Source: Nocardioides sp. WS12
GTDB taxonomy: Bacteria; Actinomycetota; Actinomycetes; Propionibacteriales; Nocardioidaceae
NCBI RefSeq assembly: GCF_014108865.1
Contig: NZ_CP053928.1
Location: forward strand, 3,472,001-3,536,000
Direction of reading: 5' to 3'
Length of the DNA: 64,000 nucleotides
The notes under the pieces are model-generated. The model did not search any database and was not told the origin of the DNA. It worked only from the letters and a program-made list of their open reading frames with translations. The position numbers and the translations under genes are program-made. Each line of letters opens with the position of its first letter. Position 1 is the first letter of the stretch. Shown piece by piece: positions 9,101-19,400 of the stretch.

Positions 9101-10718
9101 CGACGGGCTGGGCATCCCCGCACCGCCCGGCACCCCGGCCGCCTTCACCGAACCCGTCGACGACCCGCTCGCCGACCTCGTGGGCCGTTTCGCGCGGACC
9201 CATGGACCGTTCACCCCTGACCAGGTCGCCCTGCGACTCGGACTCGGCGTCGCCGTGGTCCGGCACACCCTGCAGCGACTCGAGGCACAGGGGCGGATCC
9301 TCAGCGGCGAGTTCCGTCCGGTGGGGGCGGGCGAAGAGTGGTGCGACCTCGAGGTCCTTCGCCGCCTGCGCCGACGGTCCCTGGCCAAACTGCGCCACGA
9401 GATCGAGCCGGTCGAACCCTCCACGCTCGCCCGCTTCTCCCTGGCGTGGCACGGGGTCTCGGTCTCGACAGGCTCGACCAGCGGTGGAAGCACCGGCAAG
9501 GGCCTGCGCGGCACCGACGGGGTCCTGCGTGCGGTCGAACAACTGGCCGGAGCAGCGGTGCCGGCCAGCGCCGTCGAACCCCTGATCCTGGCTTCACGGG
9601 TCCGTGACTTCGAGCCGGCCCTGCTCGACGAACTGACCGCTGCCGGCGAGGTGCTCTGGGCAGGACACAACGCGCTGCCGGGCAGTGACGGCTGGGTGTC
9701 GCTGCACCTCGCCGACCAGGCCCACCTGACCTTGCCGACACCGGGCCCGGTGGAGGATCCGCTGCAACAGCGAGTGCTCGACGTCCTGGCACCGGGCGGC
9801 GCGTGGTTCTTCCGGCAGGTCGCCGACCAGGTCGTCCGCGCCTGCCTCGCCGACGACGACGTGGCGCCCCTCGACGATGCCGTGAGCGCTGCACTGTGGG
9901 CACTGGTCTGGTCCGGTCACCTCACCAACGACACCCTCGCGCCCCTGCGGGCACTGACCCGTTCGGGCAAGGCGGCTCACCGCACCCGTCGGGCGCCGGC
10001 CCGCCCCGGCCGGGTCGCCCGCTCCGGCCCTCCGGAGACCGCGGGCCGCTGGTCGGTGCTCCCCACCATCGATGCCGACCCGACCCGGCGCGCCCATGCC
10101 CAGGCCGAGCAACTCCTCGATCGCCATGGCGTCGTGACCCGCGGCGCGGCGGTCAACGAACGGGTGGTCGGCGGGTTTGCCGCCGTCTACAAGGTGCTCA
10201 GCGCTTTCGAGGAGGCCGGCCGTTGCCGCCGGGGGTACTTCGTCGAGGGCCTCGGCGCCGCGCAGTTCGGCACAGCCGGCGCCATCGACCGCCTGCGCAC
10301 CTTCATGCCCGACGGGCAGGGTTCCGACAAGCCGTCCGCCGTCATGGTCGCTGCCACGGATCCGGCCAATCCCTACGGCGCCGCGCTGCCGTGGCCGGCA
10401 GCAGGCACCGACGAGTCCGGACACCGGCCGGGCCGCAAGGCCGGTGCGATCGTCGTCCTCGTGGACGGCGCGCTCGTGCTCTACGTCGAGCGGGGTGGCC
10501 GCACGCTCCTCACCTGGACCGACGACCCCGACCTGCTCGCGCCGGCCGCCGAGGCACTCTCCACCACCGTGCGGCGCGGTAGCCTCGGGCAGTTGACGGT
10601 CGAGAAGGCCGACGGCACTGCCCTGCTCGGCAGTGGCAGTCCACTTCGCGACGCGCTCGCAGCCGCGGGCTTCATCGCAACGCCGAGGGGGCTCCGCATC
10701 CGTGCTGTGGTTGTGTAA
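6111..10718 (+). CDS. lhr: Lhr-type large ATP-dependent DNA helicase
   Basis: 1,535 residues from ATG 6111; the open frame extends upstream to 5937 but that part overlaps the divergent sortase gene and has no family sequence. The superfamily 2 core shows motif I APTGSGKT (50-57), the DEVH box in VIIDEVHAVAGTKRGAHL (about 173-190), and motifs V/VI in SSLELGIDMGAVDL and ALQRVGRAGHQVG. The long C-terminal region matches full-length Lhr (about 1,500 residues in mycobacteria). The family unwinds DNA and RNA:DNA hybrids and is linked to DNA damage responses. The nei gene follows directly, as in M. tuberculosis (Rv3296-Rv3297). Three REP-like repeat copies lie in the coding sequence (see repeats). 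Confidence 0.95.
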   Translation: MPEIDPPQDALAGFSEATRAWFRAAFSEPTPAQAGAWASISKGRHTLVVAPTGSGKTLSAFLAGIDRLLTTPTPDDKLLRTRVLYISPLKALAVDVERNLRAPLIGIRQTAERLHPGRPFPEVTVGLRSGDTAAGDRRKLATRPPDVLITTPESLFLILTSQARETLRGIETVIIDEVHAVAGTKRGAHLAVSLERLDALLPSPAQRIGLSATVRPTEEVARFLGGAAPVEIVAPPANKLWDLRVEVPVEDMTELGSRQGANDEFEDPTAPPARASIWPHVEQRVAELIGEHRSTIVFTNGRRTAERLTARLNEIAAGVSADGIEPPAQIMAQSGAAAGAPSLLARTHHGSVSKEQRAMVEDDLKAGRLPAVVATSSLELGIDMGAVDLVLQIASPPSVASALQRVGRAGHQVGETSHGVFFPQHRGDLAPAAVAVDRMRSGSIEALRVPANPLDVLAQHVVAATAIDEWDVDELFDTVRRSAPYAHLPRSAYDAVLDLLAGRYPSDEFAELRPRITWDRVTGRISGRPGAQRLAVTSGGTIPDRGLYGVFLAGVSTGSTTGKSRVGELDEEMVYESRVGDVFALGATSWRIEDITHDQVIVTPAPGVPGRLPFWKGDTAGRPTELGEAIGAFTRELTAMTDKAALARARAVGLDENAAANLMTYLREQVEATRVLPSDATILVERFRDELGDWRLAVHSPYGTAVHAPWALAINARLRERFGVDGQAMASDDGIVIRIPDTDAEAPGADLIAFEPDEIAEIVTREVGGSALFAARFRECAARALLLPRRDPGRRSPLWQQRQRAAALLEVASRYPSFPIVLETVREVLNDVYDLPGLTTLLRRVDQRDITVAEVETTQPSPYARTLMFGYVAQFVYEGDSPLAERRAAALTLDQGLLAELLGRAELRELLDPDVLAEVESELQRTVPDRRARDAEGVADLLRLLGPLTLDEVTARSRDDAPVGEWLADLTTARRVVPVRMPYGDAWAAVEDIARLRDGLGIPAPPGTPAAFTEPVDDPLADLVGRFARTHGPFTPDQVALRLGLGVAVVRHTLQRLEAQGRILSGEFRPVGAGEEWCDLEVLRRLRRRSLAKLRHEIEPVEPSTLARFSLAWHGVSVSTGSTSGGSTGKGLRGTDGVLRAVEQLAGAAVPASAVEPLILASRVRDFEPALLDELTAAGEVLWAGHNALPGSDGWVSLHLADQAHLTLPTPGPVEDPLQQRVLDVLAPGGAWFFRQVADQVVRACLADDDVAPLDDAVSAALWALVWSGHLTNDTLAPLRALTRSGKAAHRTRRAPARPGRVARSGPPETAGRWSVLPTIDADPTRRAHAQAEQLLDRHGVVTRGAAVNERVVGGFAAVYKVLSAFEEAGRCRRGYFVEGLGAAQFGTAGAIDRLRTFMPDGQGSDKPSAVMVAATDPANPYGAALPWPAAGTDESGHRPGRKAGAIVVLVDGALVLYVERGGRTLLTWTDDPDLLAPAAEALSTTVRRGSLGQLTVEKADGTALLGSGSPLRDALAAAGFIATPRGLRIRAVVV
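6875..6888 (+). repeat. Partial REP-like repeat copy inside lhr
   Basis: GGGGTCTCGACAGG matches the left half of the two longer copies in the same gene. It is read in a different codon phase (L-G-S-R-Q) and ends before the second half, so it may be a decayed copy or a chance match. Confidence 0.35.
7772..7793 (+). repeat. REP-like repeat inside lhr, copy 1
   Basis: GGTCTCGACAGGCTCGACCA-CC lies inside lhr and encodes V-S-T-G-S-T near residues 555-560. The 19 bases from GGTCTC to GACCA recur at 9461. The core TCGACAGGCTC also occurs, inverted, in the intergenic element at 12520-12537. Confidence 0.6.
9461..9480 (+). repeat. REP-like repeat inside lhr, copy 2
   Basis: GGTCTCGACAGGCTCGACCA again, in the same codon phase as the copy at 7772, encoding V-S-T-G-S-T near residue 1118. 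It is followed by a Gly/Ser/Thr-rich stretch (SGGSTGKG) that looks like an insertion in a surface loop. Confidence 0.6.
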
Positions 10719-10750
10719 CTGGCCGAGCCTCGCTGCCGACAGGGCCGGCA

Positions 10751-11557
10751 ATGCCTGAAGGCGACGCAGTCCGCCGTACCGCCGACCGGTTGGACCGGGC
10801 GCTCGCCGGACAGACCCTCCAGAGTTCCGATTTCCGCGTGCCCCAACTCGCCACCACGGACCTGGCGGGCGCCAGGATCGGGCGCACCGCCACCCACGGC
10901 AAGCACCTGCTCACCCGACTCGCCACCGCTGGAGGCACCAGGCTGACCCTGCACACCCACCTCAAGATGGAGGGCAGTTGGCAGGTCGCCCGCACGGGGA
11001 GCCGATGGCCCAAGCCGGCCAGCGATGCGCGCGTGGTGCTCCGTACGGCGCACGAGGTCGAGGCCGTCGGCTTCCTGCTCGGCATCGTCGAACTGGTCGC
11101 GACCGCCGAGGAGGCGCACATCATCGGCCACCTCGGCCCCGACCTGCTCGGGGCCTGGACGCCGGAGCACCAGGCAACGGCCATCCGTCGCCTGACCGCC
11201 GTCCCTGAGCGCGCGCTGGGCGAGACCCTGCTCGACCAGACCGTGGTCGCCGGCCTCGGCACGATCTGGGTGTCCGAGTCCTGCTTCCTGCACGGCATCA
11301 GCCCCGTTGCCCCGACCGGCGAGCTCGACGACCCCGCGCGCTTCCTGGCCCGCGCCCGCCAGATGCTGCAGGCCAGCCTGCAGCACGGCAAGCCGATCAC
11401 CACCGGCGATCGACGCGAGCCGATGTGGGTCTACGGGCGCACCCGCCAGCCGTGTCGGCGCTGCGGCACACCCCTGGTCGCCGGCGCCCTCGGCGCGCCC
11501 TCACGGCAGCGGACGACGTACTGGTGTCCGACCTGCCAACCCTCCGACCAGGTGTAA
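10751..11557 (+). CDS. nei: Fpg/Nei-family DNA glycosylase (endonuclease VIII, Nei2-like)
   Basis: 268 residues. The mature N-terminus MPEGDAVRRTADRL supplies the catalytic Pro2 and Glu3 of the family. Further landmarks are the helix-two-turn-helix region with LLDQTVVAGLGTIWVSESCF and a C-terminal zinc finger (CRRCGT ... CPTC). The MPEGD start is typical of Nei2-type proteins. It removes oxidised pyrimidines and cleaves the abasic site. The neighbour is lhr, an order also found in mycobacteria, which suggests joint action in repair of damaged DNA. The 32-base gap to lhr makes co-transcription likely. Confidence 0.93.
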   Translation: MPEGDAVRRTADRLDRALAGQTLQSSDFRVPQLATTDLAGARIGRTATHGKHLLTRLATAGGTRLTLHTHLKMEGSWQVARTGSRWPKPASDARVVLRTAHEVEAVGFLLGIVELVATAEEAHIIGHLGPDLLGAWTPEHQATAIRRLTAVPERALGETLLDQTVVAGLGTIWVSESCFLHGISPVAPTGELDDPARFLARARQMLQASLQHGKPITTGDRREPMWVYGRTRQPCRRCGTPLVAGALGAPSRQRTTYWCPTCQPSDQV

Positions 11558-11620
11558 CCGGCGTGACCATGGTCTCCGTGGCTTCGGGAACGCCCGCGCA
11601 AGCCATTCGTTGAACATGAC

Positions 11621-12493
11621 ATGCACAGCCACTTCAACGGGCTCAAGACCGCCGGACTGTTCGCAGGCATCTTCGCCCTGCTCCTCGTCATCGGTGGACT
11701 GGTCGCCTCGGCCACCGGCAGTTCCGTCTTCATCTGGATCTTCGCGGCGATCGGTCTGGCCACGACGGCCTACGGCTACTGGAACTCCGACAAGCTCGCG
11801 ATCAAGGCGATGCACGCCTACCCGGTCACCGAGCAGCAGGCACCTGAGATGTACCGGATCGTGCGCGAGCTCTCCACGGCAGCGAACCAGCCGATGCCGG
11901 CCCTGTACATCTCCCCCACCCAGGCACCGAACGCGTTCGCCACCGGCCGCAACCCGCAGCACGCCGCCGTGTGCTGCACCGACGGCATCCTCAGCCTGCT
12001 CGACGAGCGCGAACTGCGCGGCGTGCTGGGCCACGAACTGATGCACGTCTACAACCGCGACATCCTCACCGGCTCGGTCGCTGCGGCGCTGGCCGGTGTG
12101 ATCAGCTCGATCGGCCAGTTCCTGGCGTTCTCGTCGATCTTCGGCGGTGGCGGCAACGGCGAGAACCGACCCAACCCTCTCGTCATGATCGGCACCGCCC
12201 TGCTCGCGCCGTTCGCGGCCGGCATCATCCAGATGGCGATCAGCCGAACCCGGGAGTACGACGCCGACGAAGACGGCGCGCGCCTCACCGGCGACCCGCT
12301 CGCCCTGGCGTCAGCACTGCGCAAGCTCGAGCACGGCACCGCCCGGGCACCGCTCGCGCCGACGCCGCAGTTGCAGAACGCCAGCCACATGATGATCGCG
12401 AACCCGTTCCGCGCCGCGGACCTGTCGCGGATGTTCGCCACCCACCCGCCGATGGCGGAGCGGATCGCGCGCCTCGAAGCGATGGCGCGCTGA
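11621..12493 (+). CDS. htpX: HtpX-like membrane zinc metalloprotease
   Basis: 290 residues of the M48B family. Two N-terminal transmembrane segments (about 10-30 and 36-53) precede the zinc motif HELMH (138-142), with the third ligand expected in SRTREYDADEDGARL. Another hydrophobic segment covers about 152-175, and a further one follows. HtpX degrades misfolded membrane proteins with its active site in the cytosol. Length matches the family. A REP-like element follows the stop directly. The convergent clgR gene regulates Clp proteolysis in relatives, so two quality-control functions meet here. Confidence 0.93.
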   Translation: MHSHFNGLKTAGLFAGIFALLLVIGGLVASATGSSVFIWIFAAIGLATTAYGYWNSDKLAIKAMHAYPVTEQQAPEMYRIVRELSTAANQPMPALYISPTQAPNAFATGRNPQHAAVCCTDGILSLLDERELRGVLGHELMHVYNRDILTGSVAAALAGVISSIGQFLAFSSIFGGGGNGENRPNPLVMIGTALLAPFAAGIIQMAISRTREYDADEDGARLTGDPLALASALRKLEHGTARAPLAPTPQLQNASHMMIANPFRAADLSRMFATHPPMAERIARLEAMAR

Positions 12494-12494
12494 C

Positions 12495-12546
12495 GTCTCG
12501 TTGGTCGAGCCTGCGCCGTCCTGAGCCTGTCGAAGGGTCGAGACCC
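12495..12546. repeat. REP-like palindromic intergenic repeat
   Basis: The segment fills the whole gap between the htpX and clgR stops. It contains the outer inverted pair GTCTCG / CGAGAC and the core CCTGAGCCTGTCGAAGGG at 12520-12537. The core TCGACAGGCTC (on the minus strand) is shared with the two copies inside lhr. Elements with this core are widespread in high-GC genomes. Confidence 0.6.
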
Positions 12547-12855
12547 TTAAGCGGCGGAAGCCACGACCTCGCCCGCACGACGCGGAGCGATCGGCGTCGG
12601 GGCCATCGCCATCAGGGCGGCTTCCTCGACAGCGACGTGGTGAGCAACCTCGCGGAGCACGTCGGACAGCGGCATTTCGAGCGCGTCGCACAGCGACGAG
12701 AGCAACTCGGAGGACGCTTCCTTCTGGCCGCGCTCGATCTCGGAGATGTAGCCGAGGCTGACGCGGGCGGACCCGGAGACCTCCCGGAGGGTCAGACCGA
12801 GCTCGGTGCGACGACTGCGCAGGATGTCACCGAGTGAGCGGCGGAAGAGCACCAT
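12547..12855 (-). CDS. clgR: XRE-family regulator, ClgR-like (Clp protease gene regulator)
   Basis: 102 residues with a Cro/C1-type helix-turn-helix: [20 protein letters not shown] followed by [20 protein letters not shown]. This wording of the recognition helix and the Ala-rich C-terminus are typical of actinobacterial ClgR, which activates clp genes and itself. The position just downstream of cinA on the same strand agrees with the order in related genomes. A GAGGAGA Shine-Dalgarno lies about 9 bases upstream of the ATG. In relatives ClgR is turned over by ClpP; the Ala-Ala C-terminus (VVASAA) fits such recognition. Confidence 0.85.
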   Translation of the reverse strand: MVLFRRSLGDILRSRRTELGLTLREVSGSARVSLGYISEIERGQKEASSELLSSLCDALEMPLSDVLREVAHHVAVEEAALMAMAPTPIAPRRAGEVVASAA

Positions 12856-12901
12856 CTCGATCTCCTCTCATGGGTGATTGTGCGGGGACCTTGGCTCAAC
12901 G

Positions 12902-13405
12902 CTACCCGAGCCGCGAATCTTCCGGTGCCGGACCGGTCGTTGAGATGGTCGCAGCCAGCGCCGACAGTGCGGCCTCGACGCTCTCCTCCTGAATCGTGGC
13001 CCGATCCCCCGTGAACGACAACGCCTCGGCGTGCACTCCGTCCGGACCGGCGATGCCGACGAAGACCGTGCCAACGGGCTGGTCCTCCTGGCGGTCGGGA
13101 CCGGCCACACCCGTGGTGCTGATGCCGTACGTCGTCCCGAGGAGCCGCCGCACTCCCTCGGCCATCGCCCGGGCACATTCGGCGGAGATGACCCCGTGGT
13201 CGACGACCGTCTGCTCGGGCACGCCGAGCACCACGACCTTGACCTCGGTCTGGTAGCTGACCACGCCGCCGACGTACACCTGCGACGCCCCGGGCACCCC
13301 GGTGATCCGTGCCGCGACCCGACCGCCCGTCAGCGACTCGGCGGTCCCCACCGTGGCCTGCGCATCACGAAGGGCGGCAACGAGCGACTCGGCAGCAGAT
13401 CCCAT
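12902..13405 (-). CDS. pncC: CinA C-terminal family nicotinamide-nucleotide amidohydrolase (PncC)
   Basis: 167 residues from ATG 13405; the open frame runs further upstream but without family sequence and across a strong hairpin. The stand-alone CinA C-terminal domain is recognised by TVGTAESLTGGRVAARIT, VVSYQTEVK, HGVISAECARAMAEGV and GISTTGVAGP. The enzyme deamidates nicotinamide mononucleotide to nicotinate mononucleotide in NAD recycling. It has no N-terminal MoCF-like domain, which is normal for short CinA proteins in actinobacteria. clgR follows 46 bases downstream. Confidence 0.9.
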   Translation of the reverse strand: MGSAAESLVAALRDAQATVGTAESLTGGRVAARITGVPGASQVYVGGVVSYQTEVKVVVLGVPEQTVVDHGVISAECARAMAEGVRRLLGTTYGISTTGVAGPDRQEDQPVGTVFVGIAGPDGVHAEALSFTGDRATIQEESVEAALSALAATISTTGPAPEDSRLG

Positions 13406-13427
13406 GCCGAGATCGTGGCACGGCCCA

Positions 13428-13461
13428 CTGACGTCCCGGCGTGAGCACGCCGGGACGTCAG
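13428..13461 (-). terminator. Hairpin terminator after the giant exoenzyme gene
   Basis: CTGACGTCCCGGCGTG and its exact complement form a 16-bp stem with almost no loop, 6 bases past the stop of the gene ending at 13468. There is no T-run, as is common in high-GC actinobacteria. Confidence 0.7.
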
Positions 13462-13467
13462 AAGTTG

Positions 13468-16400
13468 TCAGTTGCCCTTGCCCTTGACGACCGGCGCCGT
13501 GGCGGCCGACACAGCGAGTGCATCGGTGTAGCCCGTGGCCCTGGCCGTCATGCGCACCGAGATCCGTTTGCCGGCGAGCGGCCCCTTCAACTGCAGAATC
13601 GAGCCGGTCGCACCGGAGATCGGGACCCCATCGGCAAGCCACTGATAGGAGACCGAAGCAGGCGTCGGCGTCCAGGTGCCCGCCGTTGCGATCAACTTGT
13701 TGCCCACCTTGGCCGTCCCCGACACCGTCGGCAGGGAGGTGTTGACGATCGTGCCCTGAGCCACCGCCGCCGTCGGCGCGGATGTCGCCACGCCATCGAG
13801 CAAGCCCTCGGCGGACGCGGTCACCCGCAGGGTGATCACCTTGCCGAGATCAGCGACCACCGGCGTGTACGTCGACGTCGTGGCACCGTTGATCTCGACT
13901 CCGCCGGCGAGCCACTGGTAGGCGACCTCGACATCAGCCGGCGTCCAGGTGCCCGCCGTACCCGTGAGCTGGGCACCGACCTTCGCCGTACCCGTGATGA
14001 CAGGAACGGTGTTGTTGACGACCTCGGTCGGCTCCGGTTCGACGACCGTGATCGGCACGATGATCGAGGTGCCGGTCTGGGCCCCGACGAGCGTGAGGTC
14101 CACGTTGCCGGCTGCCAGGTCGCCCGGAAGCGTCGCAGCGATCGCTGCCGTGCCGTACGGGTCGTACCGCTCGGTCCCGATGGTGTTGTCGAGCGGGAAG
14201 GTCCCGAGGGTGTCCTCGCCCAACTTGACCGTGACGGCGGTGTCCTTGACGTCGTCGGGGTTGGACATGGTCCAGGACCCGACGGCGAAGTTCACCGTCG
14301 CCCCCGGCTCGTAGCCGGACGGAGCGTCGACCGGGAACTCGACCTCGACCGCGCGCTGGCGGTAGTCGACGGCGAGCGGCTCCGTAGCAGCGAACGCTGC
14401 CATGTAGTCGACCATCGCTGCGAGGTCGACCTTGCCCGTGTCGGCCCTGCCCGTGCCGTTCGCGAACTCCCGGAAGTTGTCACCGCCAGAACCCAGGAAC
14501 GAGTTGACCGTCACGGAGTAGCTGGTGGCGGGATCGAGGGGCTCGCCGTTGAGCCACATCCCGGTCACCTCACCCTGGAAGGTCGCCACACCGCTGACGG
14601 TGACCGGCGTCTCCACGTAGGTGTACGTGAAGCCGTCCGATGCACCGAGACGGAGGAACGGGCGCGTGGGCACCGTTCCGCCGGTCGTCCGCTGCCACTG
14701 CTGCTCGAGGACGGTCTCGATCTGGGCACCGGTCAGGTTCATGTTGACCAGCGTGTTCGCGAACGGCTGGACCACGGCGGCAGCCTTGTAGGTGAGCTCC
14801 CGGACATCTCCGTTGAGCTGGCCGGCCATGTCCGATCGCAGTCCGCCCGGATTCATGAAGGCGATCTGCGCGTCGCCGGACTCGGGCTTCTCCGTCGCCC
14901 AGCGCTGCACCTCGGCCACGAGGTTGCTGAGCGTGGACTCACCGCCGCGGTTGGGATCGGTGCTACCGGTGATGCGGGCCCGGTTGAACGGTGCCTCGAG
15001 TTCGCCGATCTTGACCCCGCCCTGGACCTCGGCGACAGCCTTGGCCTCGTTGACGATCGCCTCGACCGCCGGGTCCTTCGGCGAGCTGGCAGTCAGCGCC
15101 ATGATCGACTGGGTCTTCGCCACGACGTCGCCCGTGCTGCCGTCGACGGAGAACACCAGCTTGTTGATGTTCTGGCCGTACTGGCCGGCCGAGACCACCG
15201 GGCGCTCCGTGACCGCCCGGCCCTCGGACTGCCACTCGCTCACGGGGAACGAGCAGTTGTAGGCGAGGTGGGTGTGACCGGACACGATGGCATCCACGTC
15301 GGCCGACACGTTCTGGGTGATGTTTCCCCAGACCGTGTTCTCGTCAGTGAACTGCGGCGAGGTGCAGGTCGTCGATGCCGATCCCTCATGCACCAGCAGG
15401 ACCACGAGGTCCGCACCGTCGGCCTTGAGCGCCTCGGCCGCCGCATTGGTGGCGTCGACGATGTCAGAGACGGTGACGCCCAGGATGCCGTCGGGGCTCA
15501 CCAGGGACGGCAGCTCCTCGGTGACGGCACCGACGAAGCCGACCTTGACGTCGCCGAACTCCTTGGTCCACGTCTCCGCGAGGTCGTCGCGGCCCTCCGG
15601 CTCGTCGACGTTCGCGGCGATGTACTCCCAGTCGGCCCTGCTCTGGACTCGTCCCACGAGGTCTTCGTAGCCCTGGTCGAACTCATGGTTGCCCGCGGCC
15701 GAGACATCGAGGCCGGCCTCGTTCAACACGTCAATCGTGGGCTCGTCGTTCTGGATGAAGGACTCGAACGTCGAGGCGCCGATCAGGTCGCCCGCGGCCA
15801 CGAAGACCGTGTTCGGGTTCTCGCTGCGCAACTGCTTGACGGTGCCCGAGAGCACCGACGCCGGGCAGAGCACGGTGGCACAGGTGGCATCCGCCGGAGA
15901 CTCGTCGACCAGCAGGCGACCGTGGAAGTCGTTGGTCCCGAGGATCTGGATGTCCTCCACGTCGTCGACCTCGATGAACACGGGGACGGACGTCTGGGTG
16001 GTGGGACCGTAGACGGTCAGCTCCTGGACGCCGTTACCGATGCTCTCGGGCAGGACGAACGACACCGATGCGGTGCCGTAGCTGTCGTACGGCGTGCTTC
16101 CCACGGTGTTGTTGACCGCAAAGCTGCCGAGCACCTCGTCACCGAGCTTGACCTGCAGGTTCGCGTCCTGCGCGTCGCCGGAGGCGGACATGGCCCACGA
16201 CCCGACGTCGAAGGTGACCGTGTCGCCCGGCACGTAGACGGCCGCGGCCTGGTCACCGCGGTCGATCTCGACGGCGCGCTGGCTGTGGTCGACCGGCAGC
16301 GGGTTCGCGGCGTCGTACTGGTCCATGTACTCGACCATGGCCTCGAGGTCGACCTTGCCCGTGTCCACCTTGTTGGTGCCGTTGGCGAGCTCCCAGAAGT

Positions 16401-19400
16401 TGTCGCCACCGCCTCCGAGGAAGGAGTTCACGGTGATCGAGTAGACCTGCGCAGCGTCGATCGGCTCACCGTTGAGCCACATTCCGGTGACCTCGCCACG
16501 GAACGTCTGGACCGGGGCGGAGTTCGGGACGCTCACCGTCTCGGGGCTCTCCACGTAGGTGTAGGTGAAGCCTTCCGAGACGCCGAGACGCAGGAACGGT
16601 CGCGACGGCACGCCACCCAGAGCGGTGCGCTGCCACTGCTGTTCCAGCACCGTCTCGAGCTGGGCGCCGGTGAGCTTCAGGTTCACCAGCGTGTTGGCGA
16701 ACGGCTGGACGTCGGCGGCCTGGCGGAACGTCAGGTCGCGCAGGTCGCCGTTGATCGTGCCGGCCATGTCCGCGCGGAGGCCGCCCGGGTTCATGAAGGC
16801 AATGTCGGTCTCGATGCCGGCTGCATCGGTGGCCCAGCGCTGGACCTCGGCGACCTGGTTGCTCAGCGTCGACTCACCGCCACGGTTCTCGGTGGGGTTG
16901 CCCGACGGGTTGTACGACGCCCGCTTGAACGGGCCGTTCATCTGGCCCAGGACTTCGCTGCCGGCCTCGTCGGCGAAGTCGACAGCGGCGTCGACGATCG
17001 CCTGCACGTCCGGGTCGGCCGCGTAGCCGACACCGGCGGTCGGCAGGACCTCCTGCGTGACGACCGCGAGGTCGTCGCCCTCGAACTTGAAGACCAGCTT
17101 GTTCAGGTTCGTGCCGTACTGGCCGGCCGAGACGACCGGGCGCATCGTGACGTCGCGCCCGTCGGTCACCCACTCGTCGACGGTGTACTTGCAGTTGTAG
17201 GCGAGGTGGGTGTGACCCGAGATGATCGCGTCGACGTCAGCCGACGTGTTCTGGGTGATGTTGCCCCAGACGGTCGCGGGGTCGGTGAAGGTCGGCGAGT
17301 TGCACTCGGTCGTGGCCGAGCCCTCGTGGACCAGCAGGACGACCAGGTCGACTCCCTCGGCCTTCAGCGTGGCCGCGGCAGCGTTGGTCGCGTCGACCAC
17401 GTCCGTCACGGTGACGCCCTGGATGCCGGCCGGGTTGACCAGCGCGGGGAGGTCCTCGGTGACGGCACCGACGAAGCCGATCTCGACACCGTCGATGGTC
17501 TTCTTCCAGGTCTCCGCGAGCTGGTCCGGCTCGGCGATCGAGTCGGCGTAGTCCAGGTTGGCGGCGATGTACTCCCAGTCCGCACGGTCCCGGATCCGGC
17601 CTTCGAAGTCCGCGTAACCACGGTCGAACTCGTGGTTACCGGCGGCCGAGACCTCCAGACCCATGGCGTTCAGTGCGTCGATCGTGGGCTCGTCGTCCTG
17701 GATGAAGGACTCGAACGTCGAGGCGCCGACCAGGTCACCGGCGGCCACGAAGATCGTGTTCGGGTTCTCGGTGCGCAGTTCCTCGATCGCGGTGGCGTAC
17801 GGCGCCGCACCGGCCGCGTTGCCGCCGTCGGGCAGCAGGCGCCCGTGGAAGTCGTTGGTCCCGAGGACCTGGATCTCCTTGTAGTCCGGCTCCGTACCGT
17901 CCGGCAGGTCGAGCCCGACGACCTCCGGGTTGTGGTCCGAGGTCGCGAACGGCAGGTTCGGCTGCCAGAAGTCGGTGACGTTGTAGTTGTAGCGGCTGTA
18001 CTGGAAGGAAATCGCCTCGTTGGCGTTGATCTCCCAGATGTCCGCACCGGTCACCAAGGCCTCGGCTGCCTCGTTGGCGAGCACGTGGTCGAGCGAGCCG
18101 GAGAAGCCGGAGAACGAGTAGCTCTCGTCCGATGCGTCGTCAGACTCGACCGGGGTGAAGCCGCCGGTCTCGAGGACGTGGATCGGGTCTTCCATCGTGT
18201 ACGAGTTGAAGTCACCCGCGAGGAAGACGGCGTCGATGTCCCGGTCCGCTGCGAAATCATTGGCGAACTGGACCAGGCGAGTCGCCTGACGGGTCCGGTC
18301 ACCGTTGAACGCGCCGAAGTACGGGCTGTTCGCGTTGTCACCGGTGGCCGGCGGCACGGGGCTGCCGTTGTCACCCTTCGACTTGAAGTGGTTCACGATG
18401 ACGGCGAAGGCGTCGGAGTCGAGACCGCCGACCTTCTTGAACGCCTGCGCCAGCGGCTCACGGGCATTGGCGAACTCGGTGGTGCCGAAGAGGATGTCGG
18501 ACTGGCCGACCGTGGCGACCGCGGTGGACTTGTAGATGAAGGCCGGACGGATCACGTCCTGCTCGCCGACGGCCGCGCCAGTGACGGCCTCACCGGGGCT
18601 CTTCACGAACTTCCAGCCCGCAGCAGGCTCGAGGGCGCTGATGAGTTCGACGATGCGGGCCAGCGCGTCGTCGCGGTTGGCCTCGCCGGGCAGCTTGATG
18701 GAGTTCTCCACCTCCTCGAGGCCGATCACGTCGGCGTCCATGGCCACGATGGCCTTGGCGAGCTTCTCCTCCTGGCGAGCCAAGCTGGCCGCGGTCGCGG
18801 CGCCGCGCGGACCGTTGCCGACCTTCACGCCGTCGACGCCGATCGTGCCGCACTCGTTGTTGCCGATGCGGTCGCTGGCGTCGGTGCCGTTGTCACCGCC
18901 CGGGCCACGGTCGCTGAAGTACGTGCAGTGCAGGTTCAGCGGCGGGTTCTGCAGCGGACCGGCGGCGACGTACGCCTCACCGGTCGTGTTGAAGTAGTTC
19001 AGGACGTTGAACGTCGCGATCTTGATCTCGCCACCCACGGCAGCGGGCGCCAGGTTCTGGGCGCGGGTGTCCTCGAAGGTCGCCACGGCGGCACCGTTGG
19101 TGGTCACCTGGCCCTGCGGCTGGAACTTCCACACGCTGTTGCGGAAGTCGAGGACGACCGGTGCGTGGAAGGTGATACCGGCACCGACGCGCGGCGGGGA
19201 CGGGTTGGCGCCGGCACCCTGGGTGAGCCACGGGACGGGCAGTGCCTTGGTCGCCTGTGTCCCCAGGTAGTTCGTGGTCGAACCGTCATCGAGGGTGACC
19301 GCACGGGACGCGTTCTCTGCGTCGATGGCCGTCAGTCCGGCCATGTCGTCGTCGTCGACGAACTCGGTGGGCTGCTTGAGCGGGCCGTCGCCGTACGCGA

